Below, one piece after another: positions 58,696-64,000 of a stretch of 64,000 bases of DNA (position 1 is the first letter of the stretch; every line of letters starts with the position of its first letter). The DNA comes from Heyndrickxia shackletonii (GTDB lineage: Bacteria > Bacillota > Bacilli > Bacillales > Bacillaceae_C). Where the stretch lies: positions 136,548 through 200,547 of the forward strand of contig NZ_LJJC01000006.1 in the NCBI RefSeq assembly GCF_001420715.1. Reading direction: 5' to 3'. The notes beneath the pieces are model-generated. The model was not told where the DNA came from. It saw only the letters and a program-made list of their open reading frames with translations, and did no database searches. Made by a program: the position numbers and the translations under genes.

Positions 58696-59667
58696 TTACA
58701 ACGCTTGCGCAGCCGTGATAAGAGCTAACTTATATACATCTTCTTCATTACAGCCACGAGATAGATCATTTACTGGAGCATTTAAGCCTTGTAATATTGG
58801 CCCGACTGCTTCAAAATTCCCCAGCCTTTGTGCGATTTTATATCCAATATTTCCTGCTTCAAGGCTCGGAAAAATAAATACATTTGCATCGCCCTTCAAT
58901 ACAGAATCCGGAGCTTTTTTCTTTGCAACGGAAGGAACAAAAGCAGCATCAAATTGAAATTCTCCGTCTAATACAAGCTCTGGTGCTCGTTCCTTCGCAA
59001 TCCGAACTGCTTCCGTTACTTTTTCTGTTTCCGGTGACACGGCAGACCCCTTTGTCGAAAAGCTTAGCATAGCTATTCTTGGCTCAAGATCAAACATCTC
59101 TGCCGTTTTCGCACTTTCAATAGCTATTTCTGCTAAATCCTGACTGTCTGGCGTAATATTAATGGCACAATCAGCAAACACGTATTTTTCTTCTTCCCGT
59201 ACCATAATAAAAACTCCGGATGTTTTTTTAACACCTTGCTTTGTTTTAATGATTTGCAAGGCAGGTCGAACAGTATCTGCCGTTGAATGTGCCGCACCGC
59301 TTACTAACCCATCGGCATGATTCATGTAAACAAGCATTGTTCCAAAGTAGTTTTCGTCTAATAGAATCTTCTCTGCTTCTTCTTTTGTTGCCTTCCCATT
59401 TCTTCTCGCTACAAAAGAATCCACCATTTCAGAAAACCCTTCATATTGAGCAGGTTCATAAATGACCGCCCCTTCTAACTCCAATTGAAGCTCTTTAGCC
59501 TTCGCTTCAATTTCTTCCTTATTACCTATTAAAATTGGAGTTAAAATTCGTTCTGTTGCAAGACGGCTCGCCGCAGATAAAATTCGCTCATCCAATCCTT
59601 CAGGAAAAACAATTTTCAAATTTTTATTAGAAACCTTATCTTTAATTGCTGAGAATAAATCAGTCAT
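58696..59667 (-). CDS. pta: Phosphate acetyltransferase
   Basis: 323 aa from the ATG at 59667 (AAAGGAGG upstream); matches the length of B. subtilis Pta, while the longer frame to 59751 is not supported. Acetyl-CoA plus phosphate to acetyl-phosphate. Characteristic GLVSGAAHSTADTVRPALQIIKT and a C-terminal NDLSRGCNEEDVYKLALIT. Flanked by lipL and hemQ as in Bacillus. Confidence 0.97.
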   Translation of the reverse strand: MTDLFSAIKDKVSNKNLKIVFPEGLDERILSAASRLATERILTPILIGNKEEIEAKAKELQLELEGAVIYEPAQYEGFSEMVDSFVARRNGKATKEEAEKILLDENYFGTMLVYMNHADGLVSGAAHSTADTVRPALQIIKTKQGVKKTSGVFIMVREEEKYVFADCAINITPDSQDLAEIAIESAKTAEMFDLEPRIAMLSFSTKGSAVSPETEKVTEAVRIAKERAPELVLDGEFQFDAAFVPSVAKKKAPDSVLKGDANVFIFPSLEAGNIGYKIAQRLGNFEAVGPILQGLNAPVNDLSRGCNEEDVYKLALITAAQAL

Positions 59668-59880
59668 ATATTTTCCTCCTTTATATTTTATCCTACCCAA
59701 ACTATAGCAAACTTTTTTAAGAAGAATGAATCGTTTAGGCTTTTTGGCCAAATGTTTATATTTTGTGAATATAGTGTTTCCTTTTCTTGATCGTTTTTTT
59801 ACAATTGTGTGTTGGATTTTTTATGATTGGAAAAACTATGCTATAGTATGGATAGACAAAACAAACTCGAGGTGATCAAA

Positions 59881-60633
59881 ATGAGTGAGGCAGCTCAAAC
59901 ATTAGATGGCTGGTATTCTTTGCATGATTTAAGAGCAATGAATTGGCCAGCTTGGAAAGCTCTTTCAAGCGATGAACGCCAAACAGCTATTTACGAATTT
60001 CAACAATTTATCAATAAATTAAATAAAACACAAAGTGAAAAACAAGGCAGTCATGCATTATACACAATCGTTGGCCAAAAGGCAGATTTTATCCTTTGGA
60101 TGCTTCGTCCTACTATGGAGGAGCTAAATGAGCTTGAAAATGAATTTAATAAGCTTACAATAGCTGAATATACGATTCCTACATACTCTTATGTATCTGT
60201 TGTAGAATTAAGTAATTATGTTGGCGGCGGTAATTCTGACGAAGATCCATACCAAAACCCGTATGTGAAATCACGTCTGTATCCTGAACTACCAAAATCC
60301 AAATATATTTGCTTCTATCCTATGGACAAGCGACGTGAAGGCAATGACAATTGGTACATGCTATCCATGGAAGAACGTCGTGAAATGATGCGTAGTCATG
60401 GAATGATTGGGCGTAAATATGCTGGCAAAGTAAAACAAATTATTACCGGTTCCGTCGGCTTCGATGATTATGAATGGGGCGTCACCCTATTTTCAGATGA
60501 TGTTCTGCAATTTAAGAAGCTTGTCTATGAGATGCGCTTTGATGAAGTAAGTGCACGTTACGGCGAATTCGGTTCCTTCTTTGTTGGGAATCTATTAGAA
60601 GAAGAGAAAATTGCGAAGTTTTTACATGTTTAA
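59881..60633 (+). CDS. hemQ: Coproheme decarboxylase HemQ
   Basis: 250 aa from the ATG at 59881, after CGAGGTGATC; the longer frame has no SD. Chlorite-dismutase-like fold. Converts coproheme III to heme b with hydrogen peroxide, the last step of the Gram-positive heme route. The reactive Tyr is in [10 protein letters not shown] (about 145) and the proximal His in [10 protein letters not shown] (about 171). In B. subtilis named ywfI. Confidence 0.95.
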   Translation: MSEAAQTLDGWYSLHDLRAMNWPAWKALSSDERQTAIYEFQQFINKLNKTQSEKQGSHALYTIVGQKADFILWMLRPTMEELNELENEFNKLTIAEYTIPTYSYVSVVELSNYVGGGNSDEDPYQNPYVKSRLYPELPKSKYICFYPMDKRREGNDNWYMLSMEERREMMRSHGMIGRKYAGKVKQIITGSVGFDDYEWGVTLFSDDVLQFKKLVYEMRFDEVSARYGEFGSFFVGNLLEEEKIAKFLHV

Positions 60634-60635
60634 AA

Positions 60636-60758
60636 CAAAAGCGGAAGCGCCGCAGCTCTAGCATATGGATTTCGTAGTCACAGGCGAGATAAAGGAAACC
60701 ATTTATCGTTGGAAGAAGACGTAGAAATCCACTAGCCAATAGGCGCTGTAGTTAGATA
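60636..60758 (+). repeat. R2 repeat, long copy F
   Basis: CAAAAGCGGAAGCGCC to GGCGCTGTAGTTAGATA, a shortened interior, directly after the hemQ stop. Confidence 0.85.
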
Positions 60759-60771
60759 TCAATAAATTATT

Positions 60772-60797
60772 AGCCCCTACATTTTAGGGGCTCTTTT
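60772..60797 (+). terminator. Terminator of hemQ
   Basis: AGCCCCT, ACATTTT, AGGGGCT, then CTTTTATT. Confidence 0.8.
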
Positions 60798-61067
60798 ATT
60801 CCTTAAAAATCCACAAAAAAATTTCCATGCATATCCCCTTCTTCACTTACATACATATGAAATAGTGAAAATATCAAATAAATCCTTTCACCATCCGTAC
60901 AAGTCTGGCTTCCTTGAAGAGAGGTGTAAAGCTTACAGAAAAAAATAATCTAAGTAAAAGTGCTGTAAAAATTCATGATTATTTTTTCGCTTTGCGGATT
61001 AAAATCCTTTATGTATTGATTAATAACTTATCCATTTCTAACTAGGGTGTATCAAGGAGGGAGAATA
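60798..61067. other. Spacer upstream of gerQ
   Basis: About 270 bp, AT-rich. A mother-cell sigma-factor promoter for gerQ would be expected here, but I could not place one with confidence. Confidence 0.35.
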
Positions 61068-61499
61068 TTGTCAAATTCCTATGTCAATCCAAATGCATAC
61101 GGCTATCCTTATAGGCAAGCATCGCAACCACCATATTATGGAGGAAATATGCCACAGCAATTCGGGACACCGCCTTTAACTGCTAGCGGACCTACAACGC
61201 AGGGACCTAATATACCAGGAATGCTGCCTGCAGAACAGTCCTACATCGAAAATATTTTACGTTTGAACAAAGGAAAATTAATTCATCTTTATGCAACATT
61301 CGAAAATAAAAGAGAGAAGCAATTTACCGGAATTATAGAGGCAGCAGGCCGGGACCATGTCATTATCAGTGATCCGCAAACAGGTGAACGTAATCTTATT
61401 CCAATGGTGTATGTAGATTATATTACATTTACAGAAGAAGTAGAGTACGAATATCCTTTTGGATCGGCTCAGCAGATGGCAACTTATCCAACAAGATAA
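61068..61499 (+). CDS. gerQ: Spore coat protein GerQ
   Basis: 143 aa, TTG start at 61068 with AAGGAGGG upstream. N-terminal Pro/Gly/Gln/Tyr-rich tail (about 1-60), then the conserved SYIENILRLNKGKLIHLY and AAGRDHVIISDPQTGERNLIPMVYVDYITF. GerQ (ywdL) localises the cortex hydrolase CwlJ and is cross-linked by Tgl in B. subtilis. Here the N-terminal tail has no Lys before the conserved domain, unlike the Lys2/4/5 of B. subtilis. Confidence 0.92.
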   Translation: MSNSYVNPNAYGYPYRQASQPPYYGGNMPQQFGTPPLTASGPTTQGPNIPGMLPAEQSYIENILRLNKGKLIHLYATFENKREKQFTGIIEAAGRDHVIISDPQTGERNLIPMVYVDYITFTEEVEYEYPFGSAQQMATYPTR

Positions 61500-61500
61500 T

Positions 61501-61536
61501 TAGAAATCCGCTTGCCAAAAGGCGTGGAGCTAGAAA
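61501..61536 (+). repeat. R2 3'-end fragment
   Basis: GAAATCCGCTTGCCAAAAGG and GCGTGGAGCTAGAAAA match the right end of R2, immediately after gerQ. Confidence 0.6.
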
Positions 61537-61588
61537 AGGACTAACAGTATAGAATTTGTTATCAAGGTAAGCAGTTAGCTTTTTAGAC

Positions 61589-61622
61589 AAAAACAGCCCT
61601 TTCTAATGAAAGAGCTGTTTTT
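61589..61622. terminator. Terminator after gerQ
   Basis: AAAAACAGC and GCTGTTTTT with CCTTTC/GAAAGA extending the stem. Confidence 0.88.
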
Positions 61623-61655
61623 ATTAAGATTGTTATAGATTTTTACTTATCGTAA

Positions 61656-61690
61656 ATAGTTGCTAATGTAGACTTAGTTTCGGGTCACCA
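61656..61690. repeat. R1 fragment
   Basis: TAGTTGCTAATGTAGACTTAGTTTCGGG resembles the reverse of the central R1 CCCGAAACTA segment, downstream of ywdK. Confidence 0.4.
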
Positions 61691-61784
61691 TTTCCTTTAA
61701 GTGCTTTCTCATTCCTAAGCCATTTAAGAGCATTTATAAGGTTGCCATCTTCTAGAGCAACATAGTCAAAGAAAAGAGCCTTTA

Positions 61785-62156
61785 TTAATAATATTTTGCT
61801 GCAGCAATGATCAGCAATACCCACGAAACAAGGAATGCTACACCGCCGAAAGGAGTTATGGCGCCTAGAATACTTATTCTCGTTACACTTAATATGTATA
61901 GACTTCCTGAGAACAGGATGATTCCGACAAACATTAACCATCCAGACCATGACAAAAGAGAAGATGATTGAATATGTTTCGCAATGAGTCCAATTGCAAT
62001 CAATCCGAGAGCATGGAACATTTGGTAGGTAACACCTGTTTTCCAAACCTCTAAATATTTCTCCGGAATTTTCCCTTCCAATCCATGTGCTCCGAACGCA
62101 CCTAATGCAACCGCTAAAAAGGCATTAATAGCTCCTATAATAACAAAGGCTTTCAT
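61785..62156 (-). CDS. ywdK: DUF423 membrane protein YwdK
   Basis: 123 aa, four membrane helices. Family signature ALGAFGAHGLEG (about 17-28) and TGVTYQMFHALGL (about 40). Function unknown. The ATG follows AAGGAGTG. An overlapping frame at 61663-62046 is a shadow. Confidence 0.88.
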   Translation of the reverse strand: MKAFVIIGAINAFLAVALGAFGAHGLEGKIPEKYLEVWKTGVTYQMFHALGLIAIGLIAKHIQSSSLLSWSGWLMFVGIILFSGSLYILSVTRISILGAITPFGGVAFLVSWVLLIIAAAKYY

Positions 62157-62210
62157 GTTAACACTCCTTATCTCTCTATTTATTCTTCATTTATTGTAAG
62201 AGAAGCCGTA

Positions 62211-62480
62211 TTAAAAATCAAAAATAGAATCCCCATTTGAACCGTCATCAGTCTTTAAAGGCTGCGATTTTTCATACGTTAGAGTAGTTGTTGGTGCAGG
62301 ATTTACATGGTGAGAAATATCCGCTGCAGTTTCGGCTCCCTGTTCCAGAATTAATTCACATAATGTCTTGATCGTATATACATGCTGTTTTTGCTTGCTG
62401 GAATCATGCAGTTGTTTTGCTTTCAGAACTTCTTCTTCTATTTTTTTCAAAAGAGAATGATTTGAGATTGTCACTTTCAT
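62211..62480 (-). CDS. ywdI: YwdI family protein (DUF5327)
   Basis: 89 aa. Short helical N-terminus (LLKKIEEEVLKAKQLHDSS) followed by an unstructured tail. Function unknown; found beside ywdK and gerQ in Bacillus. The ATG follows AAGGAGATA. Confidence 0.8.
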   Translation of the reverse strand: MKVTISNHSLLKKIEEEVLKAKQLHDSSKQKQHVYTIKTLCELILEQGAETAADISHHVNPAPTTTLTYEKSQPLKTDDGSNGDSIFDF

Positions 62481-62541
62481 TATCTCCTTACCTGTATATT
62501 ACTCTCATCTTACCATATTTCCTCTTCTCTCTCTAAATTCG

Positions 62542-62563
62542 ACATGTTTCACGTGAAACATGT
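62542..62563. promoter_or_regulatory. parS site for Spo0J/ParB
   Basis: TGTTTCACGTGAAACA at 62545-62560 fits the TGTTNCACGTGAAACA consensus exactly; the palindrome extends to 22 bp. It sits in the intergenic space between ywdI and the stress gene. ParB loads here and recruits SMC for origin segregation. Confidence 0.95.
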
Positions 62564-62590
62564 TAATAATTGTCGTTTTAAAAAATATAT

Positions 62591-62616
62591 GTTTATCCAT
62601 ATGGTAAACAGGTTAT
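62591..62616 (+). promoter_or_regulatory. Sigma-B type promoter of the stress gene
   Basis: GTTTAT (62591-62596), 14 bases, GGTTAT (62611-62616), close to the consensus GTTTAA-N13/15-GGGTAT. Confidence 0.75.
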
Positions 62617-62629
62617 ATACATAATAATT

Positions 62630-62647
62630 CGAGGTGACAAGCACCTC
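62630..62647 (+). promoter_or_regulatory. Small leader hairpin before the stress gene
   Basis: GAGGTG, ACAAG, CACCTC just before the SD AAAGGAGGAG. A perfect 6-bp stem of unknown role. Confidence 0.45.
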
Positions 62648-62664
62648 ACAAAGGAGGAGATTTT

Positions 62665-63018
62665 ATGTATACAGTAAAAGTTGCAGAAAATGGACTTGCC
62701 GCATCCAACCTAGTGAGTGAATTGCAAAACCAAGGATACCAAAAAGAAGATGTTTATATTTTTGCTCATGAAAAAGGGCGCTCGAAGGATTTAACAGATG
62801 CTACGCATACAGGAAGCGTCGGTATCGAGGAACAAGGCGTTCTAGATTCCTTTGGAAATGTGTTTAAAAAACGTGGGGATGAGCTCCGTTCCAAAATGCA
62901 TTCACTTGGATTAAGTAAAATGGAGGCGGAAAAATATGAGGAAGTGCTCGACGAAGGGAAATTAGTTGTCATTGCTTCTGAAGAGCGTTTAGATGAACCT
63001 CCTTATACTATAATTTAA
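62665..63018 (+). CDS. General stress protein 17M-like (YflT family)
   Basis: 117 aa. The N-terminal half folds like YflT/Gsp17M: YTVKVAENGLAASNLVSELQNQGYQKEDVYIFAH (residues 2-35), then a variable helical segment and a final VVIASEERLDEP. In B. subtilis the relatives are sigma-B-induced proteins of unknown biochemical role; a matching promoter lies upstream. The ATG follows AAAGGAGGAG. Confidence 0.88.
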   Translation: MYTVKVAENGLAASNLVSELQNQGYQKEDVYIFAHEKGRSKDLTDATHTGSVGIEEQGVLDSFGNVFKKRGDELRSKMHSLGLSKMEAEKYEEVLDEGKLVVIASEERLDEPPYTII

Positions 63019-63020
63019 TT

Positions 63021-63168
63021 AGAAAAGCGCGGGGCGTCGCAGCTTTACGTACGAATTTTATAGTCATAGAGCTGAGGTAGTTCACTAGATTGTGAAATTA
63101 TCTCTTAAAACCTAATATCCCTTACCCGCAGGGAGAAGACAGGGAAATCCGATGCTGGAGCTAGACAA
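63021..63168 (+). repeat. R2 repeat, long copy G (diverged)
   Basis: AGAAAAGCGCGGGGCGTCGC to GCTGGAGCTAGACAAAA. The interior is degenerate (ACGAATTTTATAGTC, GGGAAATCC) but arms are recognisable. Confidence 0.75.
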
Positions 63169-63228
63169 AAACTTGTAAAATTATTTATTTGATAATAGGC
63201 TTATACTTTCTGGTTAGTATTAAAAATT

Positions 63229-63252
63229 AGCGGTCCTTTCAGCAGGACCGCT
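63229..63252 (-). terminator. Terminator of the thiF/moeB gene
   Basis: Minus strand AGCGGTCCT, GCTGAA, AGGACCGCT, then AATTTTTAA. Confidence 0.85.
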
Positions 63253-63258
63253 ATACAC

Positions 63259-64000
63259 TTATCCTATTAAAGAGTGGTACACTTTCTTCGCCATTGCCAC
63301 ATCATTTGTTCCATGAATTAAGGCCCTTCCATCCTTAAACAAAACCATTCTGTAATCTCCCTTCAACACCGATACAAGATAAGGATTCCCACTAACCTCA
63401 TATCCAGCTTTTCTCCATTGAATCGTAAGACCCTCTATAGAAATATTCGAACAGCCAGATGGCCTAATTTGAACCGTATTTCTTCCGCATAAAACGGCTG
63501 TTTTTGTGGCTACCTCATAATGAAGGTTTGGATAGGTTGGATGATGTCCACATGTATAACAATCGGGATTTTTGGTTGCATCTGCTTTAATAGAAAGAGT
63601 CTGATTTTGCCACAAGTCAAAAGTTACATAGGTATTTCTCAACGCATTATTATTTTCCGATAAAATTTTTAACGCTTCAGCAGTTTGATATGCCGTAACC
63701 ATTTGTACGGTAGGCGCTATAATGCCAACTGTATCACATGTTTGTCCATTCATCGGCAATTTCTTCATTAAACATTGCAAACATGGAGTCTCTCCCGGAA
63801 TGATGGTAAAAGCAGAGCCAAAGCTTCCCACACATGAACCAAATATCCAAGGAATGCGAAACTTATGGGCGATATCATTCATGATAAAACGTGTCTCAAA
63901 GTTGTCTGTACCATCCATGATTAAATCCATATCAGGAGCTACACTTTCTAATAGCTGTGCGTCCGCTTCCCCTACAATGGACCCGACATCCACATCTTGG
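63259..64000 (-). CDS. thiF: ThiF/MoeB-family adenylyltransferase, 5' end outside the window
   Basis: About 247 C-terminal residues visible; the frame is open to the edge with QDV before the first internal GTG. E1-like domain with DLIMDGTDNFETRF, zinc Cys pairs PCLQCL and CYTCGHH, and TCDTVGIIAPTVQMV. An extra C-terminal domain of about 70 residues (RPSGCSNISIEG ... GDYRMVLFKDGRALIHGT) is common in Bacillus ThiF. Adenylates the C-terminus of a sulfur carrier (ThiS or MoaD). Which carrier cannot be settled without the upstream genes. Confidence 0.82.
   Translation of the reverse strand, partial: QDVDVGSIVGEADAQLLESVAPDMDLIMDGTDNFETRFIMNDIAHKFRIPWIFGSCVGSFGSAFTIIPGETPCLQCLMKKLPMNGQTCDTVGIIAPTVQMVTAYQTAEALKILSENNNALRNTYVTFDLWQNQTLSIKADATKNPDCYTCGHHPTYPNLHYEVATKTAVLCGRNTVQIRPSGCSNISIEGLTIQWRKAGYEVSGNPYLVSVLKGDYRMVLFKDGRALIHGTNDVAMAKKVYHSLIG

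Noticed and set aside
61663-62046. 127-codon minus-strand frame overlapping ywdK
   Set aside because: Same strand, different frame; odd composition (Cys/His/Arg rich) and no SD, whereas ywdK matches DUF423.

Overview
The window is a piece of a low-GC Gram-positive, endospore-forming chromosome, almost certainly Bacillaceae. Gene content and order match the Bacillus segment from just outside the ATP synthase operon to the ywd region (wecB-upp-glyA-ywlG-rpiB ... prfA-tdk-rpmE-rho-glpX-murA-tal-fbaA-spo0F-pyrG-rpoE ... argS-speB-speE-pbpG-ywh-ywf-pta-hemQ-gerQ). Sporulation genes (spoIIR, spo0F, rsfA, pbpG, gerQ), a sigma-B type promoter, a parS site and a DnaA-box cluster agree with an origin-proximal arm. 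Most genes lie on the minus strand. No rRNA, tRNA, CRISPR or prophage was seen. I cannot name the species.

Layout. 1-400: 5' end of an IS3/IS150-type element next to wecB. 440-5460: wecB, upp, glyA, ywlG, rpiB. 5463-9805: mcp, ywlE, mntP, tsaC/ywlC and ywlB, with DnaA boxes at the start of ywlC. 9977-16195: spoIIR, prmC-prfA, a lipoprotein gene, tdk, rpmE, rho. 16905-25403: glpX, murA, tal, fbaA, spo0F, ywjG, pyrG with its leader attenuator, and rpoE. 25855-36875: a fatty/branched-chain acyl-CoA catabolism cluster (fadF, thiolase, 3-hydroxyacyl-CoA dehydrogenase, two acyl-CoA dehydrogenases, TetR regulator, fused isobutyryl-CoA mutase), with FadR-like operators in two promoters. 37121-48223: clsB, a beta-propeller lipoprotein, argS-ywiB, a TauE/SafE permease, speE-speB, pbpG. 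48583-57000: ywhD, ywhC, ywhB, ywgA, ywfO, rsfA and a BmrCD-type heterodimeric ABC exporter. 57250-64000: a leader peptide and attenuator for the exporter, lipL, pta, hemQ, gerQ, ywdK, ywdI, parS, a stress protein, and a partial ThiF/MoeB gene.

The genes themselves are mostly conserved housekeeping functions. The unusual content is between them. One family of about 120-240 bp structured repeats (here R2) occurs in seven long and about eight short copies. A second degenerate family (R1) occurs about seven times. There are also several unrelated tandem arrays with 21-bp or about 52-bp units. A small palindromic module (GTGAAATT...AATTTCAC) occurs both inside R2 copies and inside the terminator of the exporter attenuator, which suggests that a mobile palindrome has entered a regulatory structure.

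The best-supported regulatory systems are: (1) a 31-codon leader peptide with a consensus promoter, strong SD and terminator ahead of the BmrCD-like exporter; (2) the pyrG leader with a GGGCTC start and terminator, as in CTP-sensing reiterative transcription; (3) operators lying between the -35 and -10 of the fadF and thiolase promoters; (4) five exact DnaA boxes within about 650 bp at ywlC-ywlB; (5) an exact parS palindrome; and (6) a hairpin that buries the SD of the IS transposase.
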